From Streptomyces hygroscopicus (GTDB lineage Bacteria; Actinomycetota; Actinomycetes; Streptomycetales; Streptomycetaceae), in the NCBI GenBank assembly GCA_002021875.1, contig CP018627.1:4960001-5024000 (forward strand): a DNA stretch of 64,000 bases. The letters run 5' to 3'. Of this stretch, positions 16,528 through 25,279 are shown one piece after another; position 1 is the stretch's first letter; every line of letters starts with the position of its first letter. Made by a program: the position numbers and the translations under genes. Below the pieces are notes generated by a model. The model did not search any database, was not told where the DNA came from, and was given only the letters and a program-made list of their open reading frames with translations.

Positions 16528-17382
16528 ATGGCGACCGAGGAACCGGACATAGCCCCGACCGCGCCCCCGCATCCAGGACCCGAGGCACCCACACATCCGG
16601 CCCCGACCTCAGCACCGACCGCCGACCCCATATCCCTGCGCGGCGCCACCGCCACCCTCGGTGGCCGCCCCGTGCTGCGCGGTATCGATCTGACCGTCCG
16701 CCGCGGCGAGGTCGTGGCGCTGCTCGGCGCCAACGGCTCGGGCAAGTCCACCGCCGTACGGTCCATCGTCGGCCAGGTGCCGCTCACCGGCGGTGAGCTG
16801 GCCCTCTTCGGCACCCCCCGCCGCCGCTTCCGCGACTGGGCCCGGATCGGTTACGTACCGCAGCGCACCACCGCCGCCAGCGGCGTCCCCGCGACCGTAC
16901 GCGAGGTCGTCTCGGCGGGCCGGCTGGCCCGGCGCCGGTTCGCCCCGCCGCGCAAGGCGGACCGGGCGGCCGTTCAGCGGGCCCTGGAGCTCGTCGGCAT
17001 GGCCGACCGCGCCCGGGACCCGGTGAGCGCCCTCTCCGGCGGTCAGCACCAGCGCGTGCTGATCGCTCGCGCCCTCGCGGGCGAACCGGAACTGCTGATC
17101 ATGGACGAGCCGATGGCCGGGGTCGACCTCGCCAGCCAGGAGATCCTCGCGGGCACCCTCCGCGAGCAGGTCGCCGCCGGTGCCACGGTCCTCCTCGTCC
17201 TCCATGAGCTCGGCCCGCTGGAGCCGCTGATCGACCGCGCGGTGGTGCTCCGCGACGGCTGCGTGGTCCACGACGGACCGCCGCCCAAGGCCGTGGGCCA
17301 GCACGCGCTGCCCGGCCACGATCACGTCCATCCCCATGCGGCGCCCGACGCCGAACCGATCCGGACAGGGTTGCTGACCTGA
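16528..17382 (+). CDS. znuC: Zinc ABC transporter ATP-binding protein
   Basis: The start chosen is the ATG at 16528, preceded by GAGGAAACG; an in-frame GTG at 16495 overlaps the znuA stop. A Pro/Ala-rich N-terminal segment (about 40 residues) precedes the ATPase core. Walker A is GANGSGKST, the signature is LSGGQHQR, Walker B is LLIMDEP, and the H-loop is LVLHE. A His-containing C-terminal tail (HDHVHPHAA) may touch zinc. It energises the ZnuB channel. Confidence 0.95.
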   Translation: MATEEPDIAPTAPPHPGPEAPTHPAPTSAPTADPISLRGATATLGGRPVLRGIDLTVRRGEVVALLGANGSGKSTAVRSIVGQVPLTGGELALFGTPRRRFRDWARIGYVPQRTTAASGVPATVREVVSAGRLARRRFAPPRKADRAAVQRALELVGMADRARDPVSALSGGQHQRVLIARALAGEPELLIMDEPMAGVDLASQEILAGTLREQVAAGATVLLVLHELGPLEPLIDRAVVLRDGCVVHDGPPPKAVGQHALPGHDHVHPHAAPDAEPIRTGLLT

Positions 17383-17383
17383 G

Positions 17384-18256
17384 ATGCTCGAGATCCTCGA
17401 CTACGCCTTTATGCAGCGGGCCCTGCTCGCCGCCGTCCTGGTGGGCATCACCGCGCCCGCCGTCGGCATCTACCTCGTCCAGCGCCGCCAGGCGATCATG
17501 GGCGACGGGATCGGCCATGTCGCCCTTACCGGCGTCGCCCTCGGCTTCCTGACCGGCGCCAACCCCGTGTGGACCGCCGTCGCCGTCTCCGCCCTCGGCG
17601 CGATCGCCATGGAGCTGATCCGCTGGTACGGCAAGACCCGTGGCGATCTCGCGCTCGCGATGCTCTTCTACGGCGGGATGGCGGGCGGTGTGCTGCTGAT
17701 CAACCTCTCGCCGACCGGCTCCAACGCCAACCTCACCACCTATCTCTTCGGCTCGATCACCACGGTCTCCCCCGAGGACGTCGTCGCGATCTCCCTCCTC
17801 GCCGCATTCGTCGTACTGATCACCTTGGGGCTGCGCCGCCAGCTCTTCGCGGTATGCCAGGACGAGGAGTTCGCCCGGGTGACCGGCCTTCCGGTGCGCA
17901 CGCTCAACCTGCTGCTGGCCGTCACCGCGGCCGTCACGGTCACCGTCGCCATGCGCGTCGTCGGCCTGCTCCTGGTCAGCGCCCTGATGGTGGTCCCGGT
18001 CGCCGCCGCCCAGCAGGCCACCCGGGGCTTCGCGATGACGCTCGCGCTGGCGATCACCATCGGCGTCGTGGTGACCCTGTCCGGCACGGTCTTCTCCTTC
18101 TACAAGAACGTCCCGCCCGGCGCGAGCATCGTCGTCCTCGCCATCGGCGTCTTCGCCGTGATCACGGCCCTGGCCGCGCCCCTGGCGAAAAGACGCGCTC
18201 AACGGGTGGCCGCGGCCGGGGAAGGGTGCACGGTGAGGGACGATGTACTCGTATAA
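17384..18256 (+). CDS. znuB: Zinc ABC transporter permease
   Basis: 290 residues starting one base after the znuC stop codon. It is an ABC-3 family permease with eight or nine hydrophobic helices and the conserved QAIMGDGIGHVALTGVALGF stretch near the cytoplasmic coupling region. It forms the channel of the Zur-controlled zinc importer. Confidence 0.95.
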   Translation: MLEILDYAFMQRALLAAVLVGITAPAVGIYLVQRRQAIMGDGIGHVALTGVALGFLTGANPVWTAVAVSALGAIAMELIRWYGKTRGDLALAMLFYGGMAGGVLLINLSPTGSNANLTTYLFGSITTVSPEDVVAISLLAAFVVLITLGLRRQLFAVCQDEEFARVTGLPVRTLNLLLAVTAAVTVTVAMRVVGLLLVSALMVVPVAAAQQATRGFAMTLALAITIGVVVTLSGTVFSFYKNVPPGASIVVLAIGVFAVITALAAPLAKRRAQRVAAAGEGCTVRDDVLV

Positions 18257-18425
18257 CGACTAACGACGACACTCGTATAGTCCACGTACTCGCACACTCG
18301 GCCACCCAGTCTGTCGCTCTCGTCCGCCCCCCGAGCGATAACTGGCACAATGGCCGGGCAGAAGACGCAGTGGGCGCGGAGAGAGCCCTGAGAGCGACGG
18401 AGCATGTGAGGTTGAGGAGGCAGCT

Positions 18426-18851
18426 GTGGTGACCGCGGGTCCCCCAGTACGCGGCCGGTCCACCAGGCAGCGCGCCGCGGTGGCGGCAGCACTGGACGAA
18501 GTGGACGAGTTCCGCAGTGCGCAGGAGCTCCACGACATGCTCAAGCACCGAGGCGACTCGGTGGGCCTGACCACCGTCTACCGCACCCTCCAGTCCCTCG
18601 CCGACGCCGGCGAGGTCGACGTCCTCCGCACCACTGAGGGCGAGGCGGTCTACCGCCGCTGCAACAGCGAGGAGCACCACCACCACCTGGTCTGCCGCGC
18701 CTGCGGCAAGGCGGTGGAGGTGGAGGGCCCCGCCGTCGAGAAGTGGGCCGACGCGATCGCCGCCGAGCACGGCTTCGTGGACGTGGCCCACACGATCGAG
18801 ATCTTCGGCACCTGCGGCGACTGCGCGGCGACGAAGGCCGCGCAGGGCTGA
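18426..18851 (+). CDS. zur: Zinc uptake regulator (Fur family)
   Basis: 141 residues. The winged-helix half contains RQRAAVAAALDEVDEFRSAQ and LTTVYRTLQSLADAGEVDVL. The metal half contains CNSEEHHHHLVCRACGKAVE and CGDC, giving the structural CxxC pairs and the histidine cluster of Zur. The start follows GAGGAGG at 18415-18421. It is placed after znuB with a 169-bp gap, so it may have its own promoter as well as read-through. With zinc it should bind the two boxes at 15467 and 15489. Confidence 0.95.
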   Translation: MVTAGPPVRGRSTRQRAAVAAALDEVDEFRSAQELHDMLKHRGDSVGLTTVYRTLQSLADAGEVDVLRTTEGEAVYRRCNSEEHHHHLVCRACGKAVEVEGPAVEKWADAIAAEHGFVDVAHTIEIFGTCGDCAATKAAQG

Positions 18852-19052
18852 TCTTCACGTCGCGGGGTTAGCCCCACTTCGCGGGGCCCACCTCCTACCG
18901 TCCGCGTTTCCCCAGCTACGGTCCGCTTCCTTCCAGGTCGTCACAGCCTCGTACTGAAAGCACGGCCGAACACGCGTCGCCCCGCTTCATCGGCGGGGCG
19001 CCGGGTACGGTGCCAAGTACATGAACATTACGGCTGCTTGGGGGGAAGCCTG

Positions 19053-19391
19053 ATGTCCTTGTTTCCTGATCTACCGGGACTGCCGGACCTCTTCGTCGAT
19101 CCGCCGTCTCCGAAGAAGAGCGCGGGCGCCTTCCACACCACCAGCGCGACGGGGCAGAACAAGACCAAGCTGGACGACCCCGAGGCCGCCGGGAAGGCCC
19201 ATTCGGGGTGGGCGCTCGCGGGGCCCAACCAGGAGTGCGTCACGGCGTGGCGCAACCGTCTGCACGAACTCGGCAAGTCGGCCAGAGAGGCGGCCTCCGC
19301 CATCACCGATGCCATGGACGACTACATGGAAACCGACCACTCCATCGAGGCGGAACTCCGCAAGGACGCCCGCTGGCTGGAGGGTGCCTGA
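19053..19391 (+). CDS. EspC/WXG-like small helical protein
   Basis: 112 residues; the ATG follows GGGGGAAG. The C-terminal half (GWALAGPNQECVTAWRNRLH, then AREAASAITDAMDDYMETDH) has the spacing of ESX-secreted EspC/WXG-type proteins: a Trp, a helix, and an AA..I..A...Y..TD motif. The N-terminal 40 residues are Pro-rich and disordered. The stop overlaps the next start by one base, so the pair is probably co-produced and perhaps secreted as a heterodimer by a type VII system. No secretion machinery genes are in the window. The family assignment is by pattern, not search. Confidence 0.7.
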   Translation: MSLFPDLPGLPDLFVDPPSPKKSAGAFHTTSATGQNKTKLDDPEAAGKAHSGWALAGPNQECVTAWRNRLHELGKSAREAASAITDAMDDYMETDHSIEAELRKDARWLEGA

Positions 19392-20827
19392 TGGTGTCCG
19401 TACCCGACCTCCGGTCCGCGAGCCCGCAAGCCTGGCGCGACGCCGCCACCGACGCCCTCACCGCTGCCAAGCACTGCGCCGAGATCGGCACCTTCGCCCG
19501 CGATGATGTGGCCCGCACCATCGAGAAGCAGTGGGTGTCCGACGCGGGGCTCGCCGCCCGCCGCACCTTTGTCAAGCACGCCGAGGACTACGAAGCGGCG
19601 AACCTGGCCTTGCGCGAGCTCTGCCGCGTCTACGACGACCTGGCCGACGACATCGAGGCCGCCCAGCGCGATCTGAGCAGCGCGCTCGGCTACGCCAAGG
19701 ACCATGAGCTGTCCGTCGACGACAGCGGTCGCGTCTCCCACTCCAAGCCGGTGGCCTCCGATCCCGGTGACGACAGTCAGTCGGAACCGGTCCGGCACGC
19801 CCAGGGCATCATCGAGGGCGCCTTGTCCCGCGCGACCAAGGCCGACACCACGGCGGCGGCCGCGCTGCGGACCATCAGGGGCCTCACGGAGATCTCCGAT
19901 CCGAAGCTGGTCAAGGAGGCGCTGAAGAAGAACAGCCCACTGGCCATCGCGCTGCGCCTGACGGGAGCGCCGGACGGCCCGCATCCGATCAACGTCTCCC
20001 CCGCGCAGCTCGCCGCCGTGGAACGGGCCGCGAAAGAGACTGGCATGAGCAAGACGCTGCTGCTGTCGATCCTCTGGCAGGAGCAGCAGTGGTACCAGAA
20101 CTACGACAAGGACGGCCGTGGTTTCCTGCCGAGTATCGGCAGGATGTTCAACTGGACGCTTCAGCAGACGATCAAGCCGGACAAGTCGCTCGGCATCACG
20201 CATATGAAGCTGGGAACGGCCCGCAACGTCATAGGGCAGCACCGGCAGGCGTTCACCACGCCGGACGGCACCTATCTGGGAGACCTCAGCGATGCCCAAC
20301 TCACCAAGTACATCGAGGAGAACCCCAACGAGGACATCCGCCTGAGCGCGTACCACCTGCAGGAGTTGCAGAAGAATCCGTACGGCTCGGACACGGACAA
20401 GCAGTTGTTCATGCTCTACGCCGCCGACACTCCCGACGTCCGTGAGAAGAACGAGCAGTACGGGGACGACTCGGACCACCGAGGGGGCGACATCAAGGCC
20501 CGCGGCGAGAACTGGGACAAGCTCCAGCCGCGTCTCGAGGACGCCAAGGCATGGGAGGCCCTGAGCGACGAGGAGCGTCAGAAGGCCCTGGAGCAGTTGG
20601 AGGGCGACACGCCCAAGGGGCACTCGTTCACCATCGACCCGATCTACGGCGGCGATTCGCACGGCACCGGCACCGGCGAGCCGGAGCCCGGCACACCGTC
20701 GCCGGAGCCCGGGCCCTCCCCCACTCCGCCGTCCGATTCCTCAGGCGACAAGGATGACGGGGGCGGAGACAAGAAGCCGACCGAGCCCAGCCCCGGTCTC
20801 ACACCGCGCCCCTCGGCGACGGGCTAG
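19391..20827 (+). CDS. Type VII-like secreted protein with transglycosylase-like domain
   Basis: 478 residues. Residues 1-130 are helical with MVSVPDLRSASPQAWRDAAT at the start, like the helical head of LXG/WXG-type secreted proteins. Residues about 195-350 resemble a lysozyme-like/lytic transglycosylase domain: MSKTLLLSILWQEQQW supplies a candidate catalytic Glu, and SLGITHMKLGTARNVI resembles the S-hG-hh-h-xxTA signature of that fold. NEDIRLSAYHLQELQ matches its later helix. The last 75 residues are a Pro/Ser/Asp/Gly-rich tail. No classical signal peptide is visible, which fits type VII export with its one-base-coupled EspC-like partner. A peptidoglycan-cutting role in growth, sporulation or competition is inferred. 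Confidence 0.7.
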   Translation: MVSVPDLRSASPQAWRDAATDALTAAKHCAEIGTFARDDVARTIEKQWVSDAGLAARRTFVKHAEDYEAANLALRELCRVYDDLADDIEAAQRDLSSALGYAKDHELSVDDSGRVSHSKPVASDPGDDSQSEPVRHAQGIIEGALSRATKADTTAAAALRTIRGLTEISDPKLVKEALKKNSPLAIALRLTGAPDGPHPINVSPAQLAAVERAAKETGMSKTLLLSILWQEQQWYQNYDKDGRGFLPSIGRMFNWTLQQTIKPDKSLGITHMKLGTARNVIGQHRQAFTTPDGTYLGDLSDAQLTKYIEENPNEDIRLSAYHLQELQKNPYGSDTDKQLFMLYAADTPDVREKNEQYGDDSDHRGGDIKARGENWDKLQPRLEDAKAWEALSDEERQKALEQLEGDTPKGHSFTIDPIYGGDSHGTGTGEPEPGTPSPEPGPSPTPPSDSSGDKDDGGGDKKPTEPSPGLTPRPSATG

Positions 20828-20848
20828 GCCCCCTGAAGAAGTGAGTTC

Positions 20849-21679
20849 ATGAAGCGAGTGATCAGCGTGTTCGCGGCGGGGGCGGCCATGGCCGTCCTCG
20901 CCGCGTGCGGCAGCACCACGCAGGAGGGCACCGACTCGTCGCCCAGCCCGAGCGCCACCATGCCGGGCAACGTGCCCACGAAGCCCGAGTACGCGAACGC
21001 CGACGCGGTCGTGAAAGCCCTCGAAGCGGGGGGTGTCCCATGCGAGGTCACCCGCCGCTCGCAGGGCGGCAGCGCCGGAGGAAGCGGCCTCGGATGCGCC
21101 TCCGTCATCGACGGCACCAAGTTCGAGAACGACATCCAGGTACTGAACCCGAAGAAGTTCAGCCGCGACGAGATCGGCGAGTCCATCGCCTCCCACAGAG
21201 AGCCGCCGACCAGCCACACCTTGGTTGCCGCTGGTCACTGGTTCGTATGGGTCACCGAACCCCGCTTCGCGAACCGGATCGCGGCCGCTCTCGGCGGTGT
21301 CGTACTGCCACCCAAGAAGGCCAAGATCCCCGCGTATCCGCTCCCGGACATCCCCCGCACACCCCGCTACCGGACCGTCGGCACCCTCGCCGACGATGTC
21401 GCGGCGGCGGTGGGCTGCGACGACCGGAAGCAGCGGTCGGACACGGTGCTGACCTGCACCACCGGCAAGAGCACCGGCGCGGCCAACTGCGCCACCCTCG
21501 CCCTGCATGCCTCGGACGCCGACCGTAATGCGGTGCTGCGCGAGGCCATCGCCTACAAGGGCGTGCCCGCGACGCTGGTCACGGCCGGCAACTGGACCGT
21601 CAACCTCTGCGACTACGACATCGGTTCACGCGTCGCCGACGCCCTGCACGGCACGGTCGTGTCGTACGACGGAGGCTGA
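20849..21679 (+). CDS. Lipoprotein of unknown function
   Basis: 276 residues. A signal peptide with lipobox AVLAAC ends at Cys20, followed by a Ser/Thr/Pro linker. The mature part looks like two copies of one fold of about 100 residues. Each begins with a short helix such as ADAVVKALEAGGVPCEV or LADDVAAAVGCDDRKQ, has paired cysteines and ends in a strand and helix (WFVWVTEPRFANRIAAAL versus WTVNLCDYDIGSRVADAL). It begins 21 bp after the transglycosylase-like gene and is followed after 6 bp by the GH18-like gene. It could be an extracellular partner or immunity-like component of the cluster. Confidence 0.75.
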   Translation: MKRVISVFAAGAAMAVLAACGSTTQEGTDSSPSPSATMPGNVPTKPEYANADAVVKALEAGGVPCEVTRRSQGGSAGGSGLGCASVIDGTKFENDIQVLNPKKFSRDEIGESIASHREPPTSHTLVAAGHWFVWVTEPRFANRIAAALGGVVLPPKKAKIPAYPLPDIPRTPRYRTVGTLADDVAAAVGCDDRKQRSDTVLTCTTGKSTGAANCATLALHASDADRNAVLREAIAYKGVPATLVTAGNWTVNLCDYDIGSRVADALHGTVVSYDGG

Positions 21680-21685
21680 CTGCCG

Positions 21686-22816
21686 ATGCCGATGCCGGTG
21701 CCCTCAGGAAACCCCGACCGCGCTCCTGCCCGCGCGCTGCGCCGAGCGGGCTCCGCCCTCGGGCGCGGGAGGTCGGCGTTCGTACGCCACTGGTCCCAGC
21801 CGTGCCTGAAGTGGCCCAAGCGCGTCGCCGTGGGCACCGGCGTGCTCCTGGTCGTGCCCTTCCTGACCGCCGGAGTGTCGCTGCGGCTGCAGTACGCGGG
21901 AGACCCCGCCCCCGGAACGCATACTCGCGAGCGGGACGCGGTGTGGCTCGGGCACGCCTGGGTGGACGGGCGCAAAGGCGAGGACCAGCTCGCCGAGCTG
22001 GTCCAGCGAGTGCGCGACACCGGCATCCGGGACTTGTATGTCCACGCGGGCCCGCTGGAGCACGACGGCACCCTGCCCGCCTCGCGCTACCCGAAGGCCC
22101 GCTGGCTGGTGGACGCGGTGCGGCGCGAACTGCCCGGTGTGCGCGTCCAGTCGTGGCTCGGCGACGTCCTGTCCACCGAGGGCCGAACGGGCATGGACCT
22201 CGGCGAGCGGGCGACGCGCGAACGAGTCGTGCGCTCGGCCCGCCAAGTGCTGGACGCGGGGTTCGCGGGCGTCCACTTCGACCTGGAGCCCCTGCACTCC
22301 GGCGACCGGGACTACCTGTCGCTGCTGGACGACGTGCGCACGGTCACTCGCGCCCACCGCGCGCCGCTGTCGGTGGCCGCGCACCAGATCGATCCCCTCC
22401 CCTCCCTCCACTCCGTGGCGGGTTTCGTCGCCGGTCACCCCAAGTGGTGGTCGCAGTCTTATTTCGGTGCGGTCGCTCGCCGAGTCGACCAGATCGCGGT
22501 GATGTCCTACGACACGGCGCTGCCGCTGGAGAGCCTGTACGGGGGCTATGTGGCCCAGCAGACGCGACTGGCCCTGGAGGCGACCCCACGCGGCACCGAC
22601 CTGCTGATGGGCCTCCCGGCATTCCATACCGACGACATCGGCCACCACGAATCGGCCGAGACGGTGGCGGCGGCCGTCCGGGGCGTCCGCCTCGGCCTGA
22701 GCCGCGAAGACGCGGGCCGCGAGCGGTTCGGTGTCGCGCTGTATGTGGACTTCGCGGCGACGCCGGGTGACTGGGCCGCGTATCAGAGGGGCTGGGGTGC
22801 GCCGAAATCGGATTGA
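21686..22816 (+). CDS. Membrane-anchored GH18-like glycoside hydrolase (copy 1)
   Basis: 376 residues. A basic cytoplasmic N-terminus and one membrane helix (about 52-70) precede an extracytoplasmic TIM-barrel-like domain. VLDAGFAGVHFDLEPLHSGD carries the D-x-h-x-D-x-E type catalytic signature of GH18-like enzymes. HPKWWSQSYF and QIAVMSYDTALPLESLYGGY are further barrel strands. It is very similar over its whole length to the gene at 42247-43353. Lying 6 bp behind the lipoprotein gene, it completes a four-gene cell-surface cluster. Likely substrate: a cell-wall or exopolysaccharide glycan; no direct evidence. Confidence 0.8.
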   Translation: MPMPVPSGNPDRAPARALRRAGSALGRGRSAFVRHWSQPCLKWPKRVAVGTGVLLVVPFLTAGVSLRLQYAGDPAPGTHTRERDAVWLGHAWVDGRKGEDQLAELVQRVRDTGIRDLYVHAGPLEHDGTLPASRYPKARWLVDAVRRELPGVRVQSWLGDVLSTEGRTGMDLGERATRERVVRSARQVLDAGFAGVHFDLEPLHSGDRDYLSLLDDVRTVTRAHRAPLSVAAHQIDPLPSLHSVAGFVAGHPKWWSQSYFGAVARRVDQIAVMSYDTALPLESLYGGYVAQQTRLALEATPRGTDLLMGLPAFHTDDIGHHESAETVAAAVRGVRLGLSREDAGRERFGVALYVDFAATPGDWAAYQRGWGAPKSD

Positions 22817-23105
22817 TCCCGGCTGGGGATTGTGGATACGGTGTCCGACGTGACGAGCCCTGAATCAGACAGAACGGAGCCGCCGGTCGCTCGGCGGCGA
22901 GCAGTTGTCTGAACCGCTGACCTGACTTTTGGTTTGGGTCGATCTCGCTTCCAGCGACCGGACACGACTCCGTGTGTCTGGTTCCGTTTCGGGCTCGCCG
23001 TATCCATGGCGTAGTCATGACGTATTCATGGCTCGTCATGGCGTAGTCCGACATCCAGCACGCGGCTGTTCTTGCCCGCATCCGCTCTTCGCTGGAGTCG
23101 ACCTC

Positions 23106-24275
23106 TTGCCTGTTTTCCTTTATGTCCTCGCGCTCGCTGTCTTCGCGCAAGGAACATCCGAGTTCATGCTGTCCGGTCTCGTACCGGGCATCGCCCGCGA
23201 CCTCTCCGTATCGGTGGGAGCCGCGGCGAGCCTGACGTCCGCGTACGCGATCGGGATGATCGTCGGCGCCCCGGTGATGGCCGCGCTGAGCGCGCGATGG
23301 CCACGGCGGAGGGCCCTGGCGGCGTTTCTGACGGCGTTCGTGGTGGTGCATGTGATCGGCGCGGTGACGACGGACTTCGCCGTGCTCTTCGGTACTCGTA
23401 TCGTCGCCGCGATCGCCAACGCCGGTTTCCTGGCGGTCGCGATGTCCGTCGCGACGGCCCTCGTACCGACGGCGCGGCACGCCAGGGCCACCGCCGTTCT
23501 GCTGTCCGGGGTCACGCTGTCGTGCGTCGCGGGTGTCCCCGCGGGGGCGTTGCTCGGGGAGTGGTCCGGCTGGCGTTCCGCGTTCTGGGCCGTGGCGGCC
23601 CTGTGCCTGCCCGCGCTGGCTCTGGTCTTCCGCCAGGCACCCGCCGACGCGGCGGGTCGGGAGGATGTGTCGATCAGGCGGGAAGTGCGAGTGGTGGCGT
23701 CGCGCCCGGTGCAGTGGGCCATGGTCCTGGCGGCCGTGGTCAACGGGGCGACCTTCGCGACCTTCGCCTACCTGGCCGTCATCGCCACGGACATCACCCA
23801 CCTCCCCGACGCCGCCGTCCCCGCCCTTCTCGCCGCGTTCGGGGTGGGCGCCTTCGTGGGGGTCACCACGGCCGGCCGTAGGGCCGACGGCGGGTTCGGG
23901 AGGGGCCTGCTCCTCGCGCTGTTCACCCTGCCTGTGGGCTGGGCTTTGCTGGCGCTGGCCAGCCCCTATACGGCCCCGCTCTTCATCGCGACGATCCTCC
24001 AGGGCGGCCTGTCGTTCGGCATCGGCTCAACCCTCGTCACCCGCGTCATGCACACGGCCGCCCAGGCCCCTTCACTGGGCGGCTCGTTCGCCACGGTCGC
24101 GCTGAACACGGGTGCCTTCCTGGGCCCGTTGGCCGCGGGCGTCGTGACGGAGACGACGGGCGACTACCGGGGGGCGGTGTGGGTCAGCGCCGCGCTGGCC
24201 GCGACGGCGGTGGGTGCTGTCGCCGCTTCGCGGGCATGGGGTGCCCGCGCGGGTGTCGAGGAAGCCGGGTACTGA
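23106..24275 (+). CDS. MFS exporter, Cmx/CmlR chloramphenicol-resistance type
   Basis: 389 residues from the TTG at 23106 (LPVFLYVLALAVFAQGTSEF), with GGAG 9 bases upstream; about 12 hydrophobic helices. SEFMLSGLVPGIARDLSVSV and GVTLSCVAGVPAGALLGEWS are close to actinobacterial chloramphenicol exporters of the Cmx/CmlR/AraJ group. Resistance to chloramphenicol or a related compound is plausible but not proven. The 289-bp gap upstream (22817-23105) contains several TCATG-rich short repeats and no other gene. Confidence 0.85.
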   Translation: MPVFLYVLALAVFAQGTSEFMLSGLVPGIARDLSVSVGAAASLTSAYAIGMIVGAPVMAALSARWPRRRALAAFLTAFVVVHVIGAVTTDFAVLFGTRIVAAIANAGFLAVAMSVATALVPTARHARATAVLLSGVTLSCVAGVPAGALLGEWSGWRSAFWAVAALCLPALALVFRQAPADAAGREDVSIRREVRVVASRPVQWAMVLAAVVNGATFATFAYLAVIATDITHLPDAAVPALLAAFGVGAFVGVTTAGRRADGGFGRGLLLALFTLPVGWALLALASPYTAPLFIATILQGGLSFGIGSTLVTRVMHTAAQAPSLGGSFATVALNTGAFLGPLAAGVVTETTGDYRGAVWVSAALAATAVGAVAASRAWGARAGVEEAGY

Positions 24276-24280
24276 CGGCG

Positions 24281-24317
24281 ATCCGCGCTGCGGGAGTCGG
24301 ACTTCCGCAGCGCGGAT
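24281..24317. terminator. 13-bp perfect hairpin between convergent genes
   Basis: ATCCGCGCTGCGG (24281-24293) pairs perfectly with CCGCAGCGCGGAT (24305-24317) around an 11-base loop. It lies 6 bp after the exporter stop and 60 bp after the end of the convergent broken gene, so it can serve both. Confidence 0.8.
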
Positions 24318-24377
24318 GCGGCCCGGGCCGACAGTCCGATGCCCGTCGCCTGGCGAATGCGGCCCCTCCGAACTCCA

Positions 24378-24631
24378 TCAGCCAAGGCTCACGCTCCAGA
24401 CGTCCCCATGCCCCGGGCAGTCGTCACGCTCCTCCTGGTTGTCCACCACCAGCACGGAGACCTTGGTCTCCGGTGCGCGGTATTCGAGCGGAGCATTCCG
24501 TACTCTTCGTCGACCACGTCAATGAAGTCGACTTTCAGCGCCTGATCGACATCGCCGATGGACGATCCAACGCCGACGCCGTGCAGTCGCCCCGTGGCGA
24601 TGAAGCTCGCCATGAAGGAAATGCCGTTCAC
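24378..24631 (-). pseudogene. Small immunity-like gene with a frameshift
   Basis: GTG at 24631 has GGAGG nine bases upstream and starts NGISFMASFIATGRLHGVGV, then GSSIGDVDQALKVDFIDVVD and EEYGMLR. At about 24488-24496 one base appears to be missing: the neighbouring frame continues LEYRAPETKVSVLVVDNQEE and ends SVSLG with TGA at 24378. Joined, the product would be about 84 residues with an alternating strand pattern, like the small immunity proteins found beside WXG-type genes. The uninterrupted downstream sequence argues that the break is recent or a sequencing error. Confidence 0.6.
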
Positions 24632-24635
24632 GTGC

Positions 24636-24749
24636 TCAGTCCTCCAGAAACTCGATAATCTTTTGCATTTCCCCAGAGCGACTCTGCTTATTTCCCCAGT
24701 TGATGAGGAGGACCTTGGCCTTCTCCTCGATCTCACTGCCGAAACTCAC
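24636..24749 (-). CDS. 37-residue ORF between two broken genes
   Basis: The start GTG shares bases with the TGA of the upstream WXG-like gene. The sequence is MSFGSEIEEKAKVLLINWGN followed by KQSRSGEMQKIIEFLED. It is a charged amphipathic helical peptide with no membrane segment, and its stop is 4 bp before the next GTG start. It uses AT-ending codons more than its surroundings. The tight packing on both sides supports a real gene; it could also be the first part of the following immunity-like protein. No family was recognised with certainty. Confidence 0.55.
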   Translation of the reverse strand: MSFGSEIEEKAKVLLINWGNKQSRSGEMQKIIEFLED

Positions 24750-25164
24750 CGATGGCCGCCCGCACCCGGACCCTGATCATGACCCGAGCCATGCTTGGCC
24801 TTGGTGAACATGCCCTCGATGAGCTTGTCGTTGTCGACATGACCATCGGCCATGTCGTTCATCGCCTCATAGATGCTGGTCAGCCCGAGGACGAGAATGC
24901 CGGCCGCCGACTCGATGTGCTTCTGGTTCGGCTTGTACTGCTTGCCGAAGTCCTTACCGGGCTTGTCGTCCCCCACGGCTCCCCATAGCCGTCCAGCGTC
25001 GTGATCAGCTTGGTCAGCGCCTCGCTCAGCTTCACCGACTGGTGGTGGAAGGTGGGCGCGACGGACTTGATGTCCGCCACCTTGATGTCCAGGACCTTGC
25101 CGTCGCCGTGCCCGCCGCCGCTGCCGCCACTGCCTCCACTGCCGCTGCCGCTGCCGCCGCCCAT
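24746..25164 (-). pseudogene. WXG100/ESX-like protein gene with a homopolymer frameshift
   Basis: The frame opens with MGGGSGSG and continues KVLDIKVADIKSVAPTFHHQ and ALTKLITTLDGYGEPWG. The protein-like continuation DDKPGKDFGKQYKPNQKHIE and ILVLGLTSIYEAMNDMADGH lies in the next frame and ends GGHR with TGA at 24746. The switch falls in a run of five C on the plus strand (24970-24974) where six would restore one frame. The restored protein would be about 139 residues, with the W-G break between two helices seen in Streptomyces ESX-like proteins. The 115-bp region 25165-25279 upstream has no other gene and should hold the promoter. Confidence 0.7.
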
Positions 25165-25279
25165 GCGACGCCTCCCCCCGTTGAGCGTTTGTCGTGCAAA
25201 GCTTCCAGGCGATGGCGGCGAGCATCATGGACCGTTCAATGTGGGCCCTACAACGAGTAAAGAGCGCTGAGCGCCATGG

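Noticed and set aside
19322..20662. 446-codon open frame opposite the transglycosylase-like gene
   Set aside because: Low-complexity Leu/Val/Gly/Arg composition without domains; the plus-strand gene is coupled to its neighbour.
22344..23801. 485-codon minus-strand frame across the GH18-like gene and the Cmx-type exporter
   Set aside because: Spans two real plus-strand genes and the gap between them, with no domain.
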